Shown: positions 19,602-29,195 of the stretch, one piece after another
Layout: every line of letters begins with the position of its first letter
Position numbering within the stretch: position 1 is the stretch's first letter
Source: Svornostia abyssi
GTDB lineage: Bacteria; Actinomycetota; Thermoleophilia; Solirubrobacterales; Solirubrobacteraceae
Length of the DNA stretch: 64,000 nucleotides
Assembly: GCA_024666565.1 (NCBI GenBank)
Contig: CP088295.1
Location: 4,030,001-4,094,000, forward strand
Direction of reading: 5' to 3'
The notes under the pieces: generated by a model
Seen by the model: only the letters and a program-made list of their open reading frames with translations
The model's database searches: none
Told to the model about the DNA's origin: nothing
Made by a program: the position numbers and the translations under genes

Positions 19602-20898
19602 TCACCCCGGGTGCAGCTCGAAGACCATGCCGGCGATCTCCACGTCGTCCCCGGGCTCGAACCCCGCGGCTTCGAGCGCGCGGATGACGCCCATCCGACC
19701 GAGCCGGTACTCGATGTGCGCGAGCGCCTCGTCGTTCTCCAGGTCGTGTCGGGCGAGCAGCCGCTCGACGGGCGGTCCGCTGACGCGGAAGACCCCCCTC
19801 CTCCACCTGCTCGACGTGAAAGCCCTTGTCGGCGGCGGGGCGGAAGACCATGTGCTCGGCGAGCGCCTCACCCTCGCCCTCGAGCGTCGTGACGTCCACG
19901 CGCTCACGGACCGGGACGCGGCGCAGCAGCTCGACGGCCAGCTCGTCGAGGCCCAGGCGCGTGGCGCTCGAGGTGACGATCACCGGCACATCCTCCCCCA
20001 GCCGCTCGCGCCAGGCCGCCGCCTCCTCAGCCGCGCGCTCCTCGGAGACGAGGTCGGCCTTGCTCAGCGCGAGGATGCGGGGCAGGCCGGCGAGCCGCTC
20101 GTCGTGCGCGCGCAGCTCCGCCTCGATCGTCGCGTAGTTCTCCTCCGGGTCGCTCCCATCCAGCGGCGCGAGGTCGAGGACGTGCACCAGCAGCGCGGTG
20201 CGCTCGACGTGCGCGAGGAAGTCGTGGCCCAGGCCGGCACCCTCGTGCGCCCCTTCGATGAGCCCCGGGATGTCGGCGATCACCAGCTGGCGGTTCTCGC
20301 CGTCGAGGGTGCCGAGCACCGGCTCGAGCGTCGTGAACGGATAGTCGGCGACCTTCGGCGCCGCACGTGTCAGGCGGCTGATCAGCGACGACTTCCCTGC
20401 GTTGGGCAGGCCCACCAGTCCGACGTCGGCCAGCAGCTTCAGCTGCAGGTCGATCCAGCGTTCCTCGCCCGCCAGCCCGTTCTCGGCAAACCGTGGCGAC
20501 TGGCGCGTGGAGCCTGCGAAGCGCTTGTTGCCCCGCCCGCCGCTCCCGCCCCGGGCCACGGTGACGCGCTGGCCGGGGATCGTGAGGTCGTGCAGCGTGC
20601 CGTCGTCCATCGTCACCTGCGTGCCCGGGGGTACCTTAACCTCGAGCATCCGGCCGTCGGCGCCGTGGCGCAGGTTGCCCTCGCCGTGGCGCGCGCGGTC
20701 GGCCTTATAGTGCGCACGGCGCTTGAAGGACTGCAGGTCGCGCAGCGAGTCGTCGCACACCAGCACCACGTCGCCGCCGTGACCGCCGTCGCCGCCGTCG
20801 GGCCCGCCCCGCGGGACGTGGGCCTCGCGGCGGAAGCTCATGCAGCCGTTGCCGCCGAAGCCGCCCTGCACGAAGATGCGCGCCTTGTCGTAGAGCAT
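19602..20898 (-). CDS. obgE: Obg GTPase (frame broken at the C-run 19793-19798)
   Basis: Essential ribosome-associated GTPase involved in large-subunit maturation and stress control. The N-terminal Obg glycine-rich domain (DKARIFVQGGFGGNGCMSFR) is followed by a G domain with GLPNAGKSSL (G1, about 166) and VIADIPGLIEGAHEGAGLG (G3). After ...FHVEQVEEG the frame shifts at a run of six G on the coding strand where five are needed. The restored tail (VFRVSGPPVERLLARHDLEN to VFELHPG) is a normal OCT domain, giving 431 residues. Because the gene is essential, a sequencing error is the likely cause. Confidence 0.93.
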
Positions 20899-20923
20899 GG
20901 CCGAACAAGCCTAGGGGCGCTTC

Positions 20924-20929
20924 TACGAT
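20924..20929 (+). promoter_or_regulatory. putative -10 box (TACGAT), six bases before the SDR start
   Basis: TACGAT, six bases, then ATG at 20936. This is the same leaderless geometry as at 4691, 57994 and 63193. The -35 is not convincing. Confidence 0.45.
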
Positions 20930-20935
20930 GGGCGC

Positions 20936-21625
20936 ATGTCCCGAGATCGCGTCTTCCTCATCACCGGTGCCTCGACGGGCATCGGCGCCGCCACCGCCCG
21001 GCAGGCCGCCGAGGCGGGTTTCCGGCTCGTCCTGGCGTCACGCAGCACCGACAAGCTCCAGGCGCTCGCCGACGAGCTCGGCGGCTCCGAACGCGCGCTG
21101 GCGGTCGCCTGCGACGTCACGGAGTGGGAGCAGGTCGAGTCCCTCGCGCAGGAGACGCTCGACACGTTCGGGCAGATCGACGTCGTGTTCGCCAACGCGG
21201 GCTTCGGCGCCACGCGGGGCTTCACGAAGGAGACCCCGGAGCAGTGGAAGTCGATGGTGCTCACGAACGTGCTGGGCCCGGCGTACACGATCCGCGCCAC
21301 GATCGACGCGCTGCGGGCCTCGCAGGGCCACCTCCTGCTGACGAGCTCGGTGGCGGGCCGCCGCGCGCTCCCCGGCTCGCTGTACAGCTCCACGAAGCAC
21401 GCCGTCACCGCGATGGCCGAGTCCGCGCGTCAGGAGCTCAACGACAGCGGGGTGCGCGTCACGTCGATCGAGCCGGGCATGGTCGATACGCCGTTCTTCG
21501 ACAACCGCCCGACCGGCGCGCTGGAGGCCGACGACATCGCGCGGGCAGTGATGTACGCCGTCAGCCAGCCGCCCCACGTCGACGTCAACGAGATCCTGAT
21601 TCGGCCGACGTCGCAGGGGACGTAG
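20936..21625 (+). CDS. SDR family oxidoreductase
   Basis: A 229-residue classical short-chain dehydrogenase. TGASTGIGAATARQ at 10-23 binds the cofactor, with ASRSTDK after strand 2 suggesting NADP preference. FANAGFG, the catalytic Ser (LLTSSVAGRRALPG) and YSSTKHA are all present. The profile is like the YdfG/broad-specificity group; the substrate is unknown. The gene is divergent from obgE, and its last 41 bases overlap the convergent hydrolase gene. Confidence 0.87.
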   Translation: MSRDRVFLITGASTGIGAATARQAAEAGFRLVLASRSTDKLQALADELGGSERALAVACDVTEWEQVESLAQETLDTFGQIDVVFANAGFGATRGFTKETPEQWKSMVLTNVLGPAYTIRATIDALRASQGHLLLTSSVAGRRALPGSLYSSTKHAVTAMAESARQELNDSGVRVTSIEPGMVDTPFFDNRPTGALEADDIARAVMYAVSQPPHVDVNEILIRPTSQGT

Positions 21626-22376
21626 CGGATTCCGCATCAGCCTCGGTCCAGAGCGCCTCGAGTACCGCGTTGACGGGCGCTCCGAGCGCCGGGACGCCGT
21701 GCCCGGCGCCGGGCAGGTGCGCGCGCCGGGCTCCCATGCCGTCGGCCATGCGGTCGGCGATCGTCTCGAACGCGACGCTGTGCTCGCCGGAGATCACGAG
21801 CTTGGGAAACGGCGCGGCGCGCAGGGCGTCGAGCGGGATCACGGCCTCGCCCGACGGACGGCCGTTCGCCACGGCGCGGACGCCGACCTGCAGCGCACGC
21901 GGCAGCCGCTCCCGGCGGACCTTCTGCTGCGCGCCCGCCCGATCGAGGAAGGCCTGGGCCATCGCGCCCGGGTCGTCGCGGTGCTCGATGACGGCGCCGA
22001 TGAGGCTGTCGTACACGCGCCGGACCTCGGGGACGTCGAACGCCACGGACCAGGTCGACGGCTCGATGAGCGCGAGGCTGCGCACCGCGTCCGGCTGTTC
22101 GGCGGCGGCGAGCACGCAGCCCACCGCGCCGTAGGAGAACCCGACGACATGGACCCCGCCCGGGTGGTTGGCCAGCTCGGCGGTGATGTGCTCGGCGTCG
22201 AGCGCCCAGTTCTCCCCCACGACGTCGTCGTCGCGCCGGTACCCGGCCCGCTCGACGACGAGCAGCTCCCAGCGGGCCCGCAGCTCGGCCTGTTCCATCC
22301 ACTGGTAGCGCCCGCCGAGCATGCTGCCGTGGACGAGCAACACGGGCGGGCCGGAGCCGGTACGGCGGATCTCCAT
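21585..22376 (-). CDS. alpha/beta hydrolase
   Basis: A 263-residue alpha/beta-hydrolase fold protein. The oxyanion region LLVHGSMLGG (about 12-21) and the nucleophile elbow GFSYGAVG (Ser near residue 102) are visible; a C-terminal GAGHGVPALG supplies the catalytic His. The ATG at 22376 (MEIRRTGSGPP) was preferred over an upstream in-frame start. Substrate unknown. The 3' end overlaps the convergent SDR by 41 bases, so the two cannot both be strongly transcribed without interference. Confidence 0.85.
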   Translation of the reverse strand: MEIRRTGSGPPVLLVHGSMLGGRYQWMEQAELRARWELLVVERAGYRRDDDVVGENWALDAEHITAELANHPGGVHVVGFSYGAVGCVLAAAEQPDAVRSLALIEPSTWSVAFDVPEVRRVYDSLIGAVIEHRDDPGAMAQAFLDRAGAQQKVRRERLPRALQVGVRAVANGRPSGEAVIPLDALRAAPFPKLVISGEHSVAFETIADRMADGMGARRAHLPGAGHGVPALGAPVNAVLEALWTEADAESATSPATSAESGSR

Positions 22377-22403
22377 GCCCGGACACGGTACCGGCGGCAC
22401 GGT

Positions 22404-22447
22404 GAACGGTCTTCTCTGGCCGCCCCAGCGACCGCCGACGACCGTTC
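22404..22447. repeat. 44-nt two-tier hairpin repeat, copy 1
   Basis: GAACGGTC and GACCGTTC outer arms enclose six-base spacers and an inner hairpin (GGCCGC/GCGACC around CCCA). The copy at 32343-32386 has the same length and outer arms, with the inner stem base-swapped. It lies between two same-strand genes. This suggests a REP-like element or a shared RNA processing/terminator hairpin. Confidence 0.6.
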
Positions 22448-22470
22448 GGCCCCTGGAGGCGGTGCGCCGG

Positions 22471-22890
22471 TCAGTCCGGCGGCGGGAGCGGCGGCTCGGC
22501 CGGGGACGACGCGGTGCCGGCCTCCAGCTGATTCGCCAGCACGATGCCGGCGATCGCGGCGCCCTTCGCCAGCGCGCCGACGCCGATGACCCCGGACCGG
22601 GGCAGCCCGCGGTGGGCGGCGCCGGTCGCGAGCGCGTCGACCATGTCCGCGGCCGCGCACATGCGCAGCCAGCGCGGACCCACCTCGGGGTGGTCGACGG
22701 TGTGCAGCGTGATCGCGCCGAGGATCGCGTCGCGGACCCCGAGCCCGCGGGCCAGGACCTGCGTGGCGGGCGCGGCGGCCGCCTCCGGCCCGACCCACGC
22801 GCGGGTGAACCGGGTCGGCGCGACGATCAGGCCGATGCCGAGCGCCAGCCGCCCGGCAGCCAGTGCGCGAGCGGCGGTGCGGGCATCCAT
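22471..22890 (-). CDS. small membrane protein (DUF4267-like)
   Basis: A 139-residue protein with three or four short membrane spans: AAGRLALGIGLIVAPTRFTRAWVG near the start, GLGVRDAILGAITLHTVD in the middle, MVDALATGA, and GVGALAKGAAIAGIVLANQL near the end. The pattern of Arg/Asp within Ala/Gly-rich helices resembles DUF4267 proteins, whose function is unknown. The last 15 residues are Pro-rich. It lies 14 nt downstream of rpmA on the same strand, so may be co-transcribed with the ribosomal protein genes without sharing their function. Confidence 0.7.
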   Translation of the reverse strand: MDARTAARALAAGRLALGIGLIVAPTRFTRAWVGPEAAAAPATQVLARGLGVRDAILGAITLHTVDHPEVGPRWLRMCAAADMVDALATGAAHRGLPRSGVIGVGALAKGAAIAGIVLANQLEAGTASSPAEPPLPPPD

Positions 22891-22904
22891 GACGAAACCG
22901 CCGG

Positions 22905-23159
22905 CTACTCGGCGGCGGCGACGGAGACGACGCGGCCGCGGCGACCGGTGGCGAAGACGACCTTGCCCTCGGCCTTGGCGTAGAGCGTGTCGTCCTTGCC
23001 GATGCCGACGCCCTCGCCGGGCTTGAAGACCGTGCCGCGCTGACGCACGATGATCTCGCCGCCGGTGACGTACTCACCGGCGAACACCTTCACGCCGAGG
23101 CGCTGGGCGTTCGAGTCGCGACCGTTCTTGGAGGAGCCGAGGCCCTTCTTATGCGCCAT
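22905..23159 (-). CDS. rpmA: 50S ribosomal protein L27
   Basis: An 84-residue L27 with the diagnostic start [20 protein letters not shown] and [24 protein letters not shown]27's flexible N-terminus reaches the peptidyl-transferase centre. The ATG at 23159 lies inside the end of rplU (11-nt overlap), so translation is coupled. There is no N-terminal extension of the Firmicutes cleaved type. The longer frame upstream was rejected. Confidence 0.98.
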   Translation of the reverse strand: MAHKKGLGSSKNGRDSNAQRLGVKVFAGEYVTGGEIIVRQRGTVFKPGEGVGIGKDDTLYAKAEGKVVFATGRRGRVVSVAAAE

Positions 23160-23466
23160 GCTTGATCTCCGTGATCTCGAGCTTGGTGAGGCTCTGGCGA
23201 TGGCCCGTCGTGCGCTTGTAGCCGCGCTTGGGCTTGAACTTGAACACGCGGATCTTCTCCCCGCGCTCATGCCCGAGCACCTTGGCGGTGACGGTGGCCT
23301 TCTCCAGGGCCTTGGCGTCGAACACCGGCGCCTTGTCCCCTGCGATGAGCAGGGTCTCCAGGGCGACGGTGGCGCCCTCTTCAGCGGTCAGCTTCTCGAC
23401 GAGCAGGGTCTGGCCCTGTTCGACGCGGTACTGCTTGCCGCCGGTCTTGACGATCGCGTAAGCCAT
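23149..23466 (-). CDS. rplU: 50S ribosomal protein L21
   Basis: A 105-residue L21: [19 protein letters not shown] at the start and the C-terminal signature [15 protein letters not shown]. It binds 23S rRNA with L20. It begins 5 nt after the rng stop and overlaps rpmA by 11 nt, consistent with an rng-rplU-rpmA operon. No autoregulatory leader can be seen, because the upstream space is filled by rng. Confidence 0.98.
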   Translation of the reverse strand: MAYAIVKTGGKQYRVEQGQTLLVEKLTAEEGATVALETLLIAGDKAPVFDAKALEKATVTAKVLGHERGEKIRVFKFKPKRGYKRTTGHRQSLTKLEITEIKHGA

Positions 23467-23471
23467 GAAGT

Positions 23472-25400
23472 TCAGGTGGTCTCAGAGGTTGCGGTCTCGG
23501 CGGTCTCACCGGATTCGGCAGACTCGGCCGAGGCACGAGAACGGCGCCTGCCGCCTCTGCGGCCGCGGCGCCGGGGCTTCGATTGTAGGGCATCCGGATC
23601 GCCATCCGACGGGACCTCCCCCTCGGCACGCTCCGGGGCCGCCCCGTCGGCGTCCAGCAGCACCGCAGTCGCGCTCGTGCGCCCGGCGCTCTCGATGCAC
23701 ACCATCCGCTTCTGCCCGACGAGCGGGCCGGCCCGGCGGACGCTGATGATGTAGCCGTCCACCTTGGCGACCGCGTCGTCGACGTCGTACATGTGCGGCT
23801 CGACGATGTGCACGAGCACCTCGTCGCCCGCGCGGAACGGGACGGCGCGCTCCTCGACCTCCTCGCGGGTGCCCTCGAGCGTGATCGCCATGTGGTCGAG
23901 CGGCAGTCCCTCGGAGCCCTCGAAGAGGAACATCTTCCCCGTCTCGGCCTCGAGCGCATGCAGGACACGCGAGCCGTTGCCGGTGAACTGCGCACTCACC
24001 CGCGGGTTGCACTGCACGAGGAACGCCTCGGTCTTCTTCGGCTTCTTCTTCGCGATCCGGCGCAGCTGGCGCTCGATGTCGATCGCGATCGTCTCCTCCG
24101 AGCGGATGACGCCCTCGCCCTCGCACGTCGGGCAGTCGCGGCTCATGATCTCGCGCACGCCCTCCGTCACGTTCTGGCGCGTCATCTCGACCAGGCCGAG
24201 CTTGGAGATGTCGGCGGTGAACGTCTTCGTGCGGTCCTCGTCCAGCGACTTGCGCAGCGTCTTCAGCACGGCGTCGCGGTTGCGGGCCCGCGCCATGTCG
24301 ATGAAGTCGATGACGATGATGCCGCCGATGTCGCGCAGCCGCAGCTGGTTGACGACCTCCTCGGCCGCCTCGAGGTTCGTCTTCGTGATCGTGTCCTCCA
24401 GGCGGGCCTGCTTGCCGCGCCCGACGAACGACCCCGAGTTCACGTCGATGACCGTCAGCGCCTCCGCGTAGTCGATCATCAGGTAGCCGCCGGAGGGCAG
24501 GTCGACGCGGTGCTTGAGCAGGCCGTTGATGACGTCCTCGACGCCGTAGGCCTCCAGCAGCGGGACCTTGTCCTCGTACAGCTCGACCCGCTCGACGAGC
24601 TCCGGCGCCGTCCGGCTGAAGAAGGAGACGAGCCGGTGGTGCTGCTGCTCGTCGTCGACGAGCGCGCGCTCGAAGTCGGCGCTGAAGATGTCACGCACGA
24701 CGCGGACCGAGAGGTCGGCCTCCTGGAAGACGAGCGCCGGGGCGACGGCCTCCTCCACGCGCTTGTCGAGCACCTGGTGGAGCTTGAAGAGGTACTGCAG
24801 CTCGCGCTCGAAGTCGACGCGCTTGGCGCCGTGCGCGGCGGTGCGGACGATCGCGCCGCCGCCGTCGAGGTCGAGGCCCTTGACCTCCTTGCGCAGGCGG
24901 TCGCGCTCCTTGTCCTCCAGGCGCTTGGAGACACCCACGCCCTCGCCCGTCGGGGCGTAGACCATGTAGCGGCCCGCGATGGTGAGCTCCATCGACAGGC
25001 GCGCGCCCTTGGTCTTCAACGGGTCCTTGACGACCTGCACCACGATCTCCTGGCCGGGCTTGAGGAGGTCGGTGATCTTCTTGCCGCCCTCCTTGCCCCG
25101 CCCGCGCCGCGGCGTCTCGACGCCCGGCAACACGATCTCGTCGACGTGCAGGAAGCCGTTCTTCTCCAGCCCGATGTCGACGAACGCGGCCTCGAGGCCG
25201 GGCAGGACGTTGTCGACCTTGCCCTTGTAGACGTTGCCGACAATCGAACGGTTGCCGCGGCGCTCCAGGTAGATCTCCGCGGTGCGGTACCCGGCGGCGG
25301 GGTCGTTCTTCTTGCGCGACTTCGACTTCGCGTCGGTCTCTTCCATCAGCGCCACCCGGGTCTCGCCCCGGTCGACGCTTACAAGCACTTGCTTCTTCAA
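23472..25400 (-). CDS. rng: ribonuclease E/G family protein
   Basis: Single-strand endoribonuclease for rRNA maturation and mRNA decay. The 642-residue protein starts at TTG 25400 (KKQVLVSVDRGETRVA) with GGA upstream. An S1 domain interrupted by basic insertions is followed by the RNase H-like catalytic core with the metal-binding Asp motifs DVNSG and IDFIDMARARN, then the zinc-link CPTCEGEG. About 50 residues near the C-terminus are Arg-rich (KPRRRGRRGGRRRSR), a likely RNA or partner-binding tail, after a TRAM-like domain. It precedes rplU by 5 nt. The start codon choice is the least certain point. Confidence 0.93.
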   Translation of the reverse strand: MKKQVLVSVDRGETRVALMEETDAKSKSRKKNDPAAGYRTAEIYLERRGNRSIVGNVYKGKVDNVLPGLEAAFVDIGLEKNGFLHVDEIVLPGVETPRRGRGKEGGKKITDLLKPGQEIVVQVVKDPLKTKGARLSMELTIAGRYMVYAPTGEGVGVSKRLEDKERDRLRKEVKGLDLDGGGAIVRTAAHGAKRVDFERELQYLFKLHQVLDKRVEEAVAPALVFQEADLSVRVVRDIFSADFERALVDDEQQHHRLVSFFSRTAPELVERVELYEDKVPLLEAYGVEDVINGLLKHRVDLPSGGYLMIDYAEALTVIDVNSGSFVGRGKQARLEDTITKTNLEAAEEVVNQLRLRDIGGIIVIDFIDMARARNRDAVLKTLRKSLDEDRTKTFTADISKLGLVEMTRQNVTEGVREIMSRDCPTCEGEGVIRSEETIAIDIERQLRRIAKKKPKKTEAFLVQCNPRVSAQFTGNGSRVLHALEAETGKMFLFEGSEGLPLDHMAITLEGTREEVEERAVPFRAGDEVLVHIVEPHMYDVDDAVAKVDGYIISVRRAGPLVGQKRMVCIESAGRTSATAVLLDADGAAPERAEGEVPSDGDPDALQSKPRRRGRRGGRRRSRASAESAESGETAETATSETT

Positions 25401-25419
25401 AGGTTCATTCCTTGCGAAT

Positions 25420-26568
25420 TCACATGGTGAGCACGCGACCCTTGGTCGCGGCCGCCGCCCGGCCCTGCGCGTAGATCGACTGCAGGAGGCCGAGGGCGAT
25501 GAGGGTGGTCAGGACGGACGATCCCCCGTAGGACAAGAGAGGCAGAGGGAGTCCGGTGATGGGCATGATTCCGATGTTCATGCCCACGTTGACGAAGAGC
25601 TGAAAGAGGATCATCGCGACGATCGCGCCGGCGATGAGCGCCCCGTACAGGTTCTTCGAGATCGTGAGGATGCGCAGCCCTCTCCAGAGGAGCAGCGCGT
25701 AGAGGGTCAGGATGAAGGCGGCGCCCACGAAGCCCCACCGCTCGCCGACGACGGCGAAGATGAAATCGGTGTGGGTCTCGGGGAGAAAGCTCAAGTTGGT
25801 CTGTGACGACAGCTCGCCGCGGCCGGTGCGCTGACCGGCGCCGACCGCGATCAGGGATTGGTTCTGCTGATACCCCGCGTCTCCCTGCACATCGGACGGA
25901 TGGAGGAAGGACGTGAGCCGTTCGAGCTGGTAATCCTGCAGCACGCTGACGCCGACGGCCGGGCCGACGGCGAGCACGAACGCGATCGCGGCGGCGCCGA
26001 GCCCGGCGAGCACGGCCAGCCGGTACCACGGGACGCCGGCGACGAACAGGACCGCGACACCGGTCATGACGTACACGAGCGCGCCGCCGAGATCGGGCTG
26101 GAGCATGACCAGCGCGGCCGGGATGAGGGCGAGCAGCATGATGCGAGCGGTCGTCTGGCGGCTGCCGAGATCACGTGCCCGGTCGACGACCACGGCGCTC
26201 AGCACGAGGATGAGCAGGACCTTGACGAGCTCGGAGGTCTGCACCTCGAAGAACGGCAGCTGGATGGCACGGCGCGATCCGCGCGTGACGCCGCCGAAGG
26301 CCCACGTCGCGAAGATCAGCACGATCGACAGGCCGTAGAGGCCGTACTTCAGCTCGCGGGTGCGGGTGTAGTCGAAGCGGCTGATCGCGATCATCGCGAC
26401 GAAGCCCACGGCGAAGAACATCGCCTGCCGGTTGACGAACGCGTTGGATTCCGTCGAGGCGCCGATCGCCGCGAGCGAGCAGATCATGATCCCGACCGTC
26501 GCAAGCAGCAGCAGCGGGTCGAACGGCAGCGCCAGCGAGCGCGGAGGGCGAAACGCGGGTTCGTTCAT
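25420..26568 (-). CDS. rodA: RodA, SEDS peptidoglycan glycosyltransferase
   Basis: Polymerises lipid II for lateral wall growth with the class B PBP encoded just upstream. The 382-residue protein has about ten membrane spans. Signature segments are TRGSRRAIQLPFFEVQTSELVK, LQPDLGGALV (with the catalytic Asp), NLSFLPETHTDFIFAVVGERWGF and PITGLPLPLLSYGGSS. The ATG at 26568 overlaps the mrdA stop by one base (TGATG), so the two are coupled. It is separated from rng by 19 nt. Confidence 0.96.
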   Translation of the reverse strand: MNEPAFRPPRSLALPFDPLLLLATVGIMICSLAAIGASTESNAFVNRQAMFFAVGFVAMIAISRFDYTRTRELKYGLYGLSIVLIFATWAFGGVTRGSRRAIQLPFFEVQTSELVKVLLILVLSAVVVDRARDLGSRQTTARIMLLALIPAALVMLQPDLGGALVYVMTGVAVLFVAGVPWYRLAVLAGLGAAAIAFVLAVGPAVGVSVLQDYQLERLTSFLHPSDVQGDAGYQQNQSLIAVGAGQRTGRGELSSQTNLSFLPETHTDFIFAVVGERWGFVGAAFILTLYALLLWRGLRILTISKNLYGALIAGAIVAMILFQLFVNVGMNIGIMPITGLPLPLLSYGGSSVLTTLIALGLLQSIYAQGRAAAATKGRVLTM

Positions 26569-28625
26569 CAGCGCGACCGCGACTCTCCGCGGACAACCTC
26601 GCCGGCCTCGCCGAAGAACCACTGCGACAGCATCTGCCGGGCGATCGGCGCCGCCGTGTCCGCGCCGAAGCCGCCTTCCTCGACGGTCGCGACGACGACG
26701 ATGGGCTTGCGCTCATCGGGCACGTACGCGGCGTACCAGGACTGGTCGGCCTTCGGCTGGCGCTCGGCGGTGCCGGTCTTGCCGTACACCGGGTAGCGGT
26801 CGTGCGGCCAGCCCTTGAAGACGTCCGTGGACGTGCCCGACGGGCCGGACGCCGCGAGCTTCAGGCCGTCCATGATCGCCTGCCGGTTGGCGGGGTCGAA
26901 GTCGACCTTCGTGGTGCCCTCGGACTCGATGCGCTGGATCGCGCGGCCCTGGCTGTCGTTGATCTCCAGGCCGAGGTGCGGCTTCAGGCGCCGGCCCCCG
27001 TTGGCCAGCGTCGTGTACGCGGTCGCGAGCTGCAGCGGCGTGGCCTGCAGGTCACCCTGGCCGACGGAGAGGTTGACGTTGTCGCCGGCCGACCATGGGC
27101 GCATGTCGGAGATGCCACAGCCCGCCGCGGCCGCCACGTAGACGTTCGCGGTCTGCGAGATCTTCTTCTTGCGCCGGCAGGACCGTTCCTCCTGCGCAAG
27201 GTCGCGGCGCCACTCCTTGTCCGGGACGAGGCCCCGGAACTCGCCGGGCAGGTCGATCCCGGTCCGGCGGCCGATGCCGAGCTTGCGCGCCCATGTCTGC
27301 AGCACCTGGCCGCGGAGATTGTTGAGCTTCGCACCCAGTTGGTAGAAGTAGACGTCGCTGGAGACCTCCATCGCCTTGCGGAGGTCGATCGCGCCGTTCA
27401 CCGCGTCGCCGGCGTTCTTGAACTCCTGCTCGCCGAGCTTGAAGACGCCGCCGTCGTTGATGACCTCGTCGGCGCTGCGGGTTCCCGTCTCCAGCGCCGC
27501 CATCGCGGTGACGATCTTGAAGGTCGAGGCGGTCGGGTACGCCGAGCCGATCGCGCGGTTGAAGATGGGCGCGCCGTTCTCGTCGCTGACGAGCTTGTCG
27601 TACTGGGCCTGCGTCAGCGGCTTGGTGAACACCGCCGGGTCGAAGCTCGGGTACGACGCCATCGCGAGCACCTCGCCGTTGCGCGGGTCCAACGCGACCG
27701 CCGCCCCCGGCTTGCCGCCGCCGACCTCGCCCAGCGCGTCCTGCGCCGTCTTCTGCAGGCGCACGTCGAGCGAGAGCTTGACCTCACGACCCGCGGTGGG
27801 GTCGACCTCGCGCAGGTTGCCCTTGGGCCGCCCGAGCGCGTCGACCTGCACGCGGCGCAGCCCGTCCTTGCCGCGCAGGTAGTTGTCGTACTCGTACTCG
27901 AGGCCGTCCTGCCCGATGATCGTGCCCTGCGTGACGTCGCGGTAGCGCTTCTTGCGCAGCTGCGCCGGGCTGATCTCGCCGACCGTGCCGAGCAGCTGCG
28001 CCGCGATCTGGTCGCGCGGGTACTGGCGCAGGTACACTTGCTCGACGCGCACCCCCGGGAACTGCGCCTTGCGCTCGGAGATGTAGTTCAGCATCGAGCG
28101 CGGGACGTCGGTCTTGACCCGCACGTCGGCGTAGGGCACCTGGGCGAGCTGGCGGATCACCGTGCGGTGGATGGCGTTCGCCGACGTGCCGAGCACTTCG
28201 GCCAGGCGCTCGTAGCGCGCCTCGAGCACCGGGTCGGGGATCGGCGGGATCGGGACCTCCTCGCCGCGCCGGCCCTTCGGCCGCGCCGCACGCTGCCCGG
28301 CCCGCTGCCCCCACGTCGCCGCCAGGTCGCGCTCGGCCTCGGGCAGCTTCGCCGGATCGAGCTGCACCACGATCGCCCGGCGGTTCGTGACGAGCACGCG
28401 CCCGTTGCGGTCGACGATCTCGCCGCGCGGGGCCTGAATGCGCAGCTCGCGCACCCGGTTGTCGTTGGCCTCGGCGAGGTACTGGTCGCCGGAGAGCACC
28501 TGCAGGTACCACAGGCGGAAGAAGATGACCGCGAACAGCACGAGCGCGATGCCGCCGAACACCGCCACCCGCAGCGCGAGCTGCGGCGTGATGGGCGGTC
28601 GGCGGTCTGCGACGGGATCAACCAT
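26568..28625 (-). CDS. mrdA: penicillin-binding protein 2 (class B transpeptidase of the elongasome)
   Basis: Cross-links peptidoglycan during elongation. The 685-residue protein has one N-terminal membrane anchor (VAVFGGIALVLFAVIFF), a pedestal region with APRGEIVDRNGRVL, and the transpeptidase motifs: STFK with the acyl-accepting Ser near 367, an SVG-type second motif (LSVGQGDL near 515) and KTGTAE near 613. A Cys pair (SCRR and AAGCGI) lies between them. It sits between mreD (3 nt) and rodA (1-nt overlap), a standard mreBCD-mrdA-rodA cluster. Confidence 0.96.
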   Translation of the reverse strand: MVDPVADRRPPITPQLALRVAVFGGIALVLFAVIFFRLWYLQVLSGDQYLAEANDNRVRELRIQAPRGEIVDRNGRVLVTNRRAIVVQLDPAKLPEAERDLAATWGQRAGQRAARPKGRRGEEVPIPPIPDPVLEARYERLAEVLGTSANAIHRTVIRQLAQVPYADVRVKTDVPRSMLNYISERKAQFPGVRVEQVYLRQYPRDQIAAQLLGTVGEISPAQLRKKRYRDVTQGTIIGQDGLEYEYDNYLRGKDGLRRVQVDALGRPKGNLREVDPTAGREVKLSLDVRLQKTAQDALGEVGGGKPGAAVALDPRNGEVLAMASYPSFDPAVFTKPLTQAQYDKLVSDENGAPIFNRAIGSAYPTASTFKIVTAMAALETGTRSADEVINDGGVFKLGEQEFKNAGDAVNGAIDLRKAMEVSSDVYFYQLGAKLNNLRGQVLQTWARKLGIGRRTGIDLPGEFRGLVPDKEWRRDLAQEERSCRRKKKISQTANVYVAAAAGCGISDMRPWSAGDNVNLSVGQGDLQATPLQLATAYTTLANGGRRLKPHLGLEINDSQGRAIQRIESEGTTKVDFDPANRQAIMDGLKLAASGPSGTSTDVFKGWPHDRYPVYGKTGTAERQPKADQSWYAAYVPDERKPIVVVATVEEGGFGADTAAPIARQMLSQWFFGEAGEVVRGESRSR

Positions 28626-28628
28626 GGA

Positions 28629-29195
28629 TCAACGCGCGCGCTGCAGCGGGGAGAGGGACGTGGTCGTCGCGCGACGACGGCGCCTGCGGGGGTCCGCGGG
28701 CAATGCGGGCACCAACCAGGATCGCACCAGCGCGTAGACAGGCAGCGCCAACAGCATGTTCAGCAGCATCGTCACGAGCGTCTGACGAAGGATGACGCCA
28801 CTGACGGGCGCCTCGACGTCGAGCAGGAACTGGATGATCGCGTAGCCCAGCACCCACGCCAGCGTGGCGGCGGCCGCGCCGAAGAGCGGGACGAACGCGC
28901 CCTCGGGGTCGCGGGCGTCGCGGACGCGGCCGGCGACGTAGCCGATCGTCAGCAGCAGCAGGGACGAGATGCCCAGCGTGTGGAACAGCGCGACGTCGAG
29001 GAAGAACCCGACCGCGAAGCCGAACACCGCGCCGCTCAGGGCCCCGCAGAGCAGGCCGACCGCGAGCACGACCAGCGGCACGAGGTCGGCGATGCCGCCG
29101 GCGATCCGCAGCTGGCTCACCAGCGTGATCTGCAGGATCACGGTGACGACGCCGAGGAGCGCGACGCGCAGCTGGAGCTGGCGGTTCTCGCTCAC
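28629..29195 (-). CDS. mreD: rod shape-determining protein MreD
   Basis: A 188-residue integral membrane protein with five or six predicted spans, scaffolding MreC with the PBP2-RodA pair. Typical features: QLRIAGGIADLVPLVVLAVGLLCG and GFAVGFFLDVALFHTLGISSL. The GTG start overlaps the mreC stop as GTGA. The C-terminus is basic (DPRRRRRRA). Sequence identity in this family is low, so the position between mreC and mrdA carries much of the assignment. Confidence 0.92.
   Translation of the reverse strand: MSENRQLQLRVALLGVVTVILQITLVSQLRIAGGIADLVPLVVLAVGLLCGALSGAVFGFAVGFFLDVALFHTLGISSLLLLTIGYVAGRVRDARDPEGAFVPLFGAAAATLAWVLGYAIIQFLLDVEAPVSGVILRQTLVTMLLNMLLALPVYALVRSWLVPALPADPRRRRRRATTTSLSPLQRAR

Noticed and set aside
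23793..25430. 545-codon frame opposite rng
   Set aside because: Shadow of RNase E/G; Asp/Leu/Val/Arg-biased with no domain.
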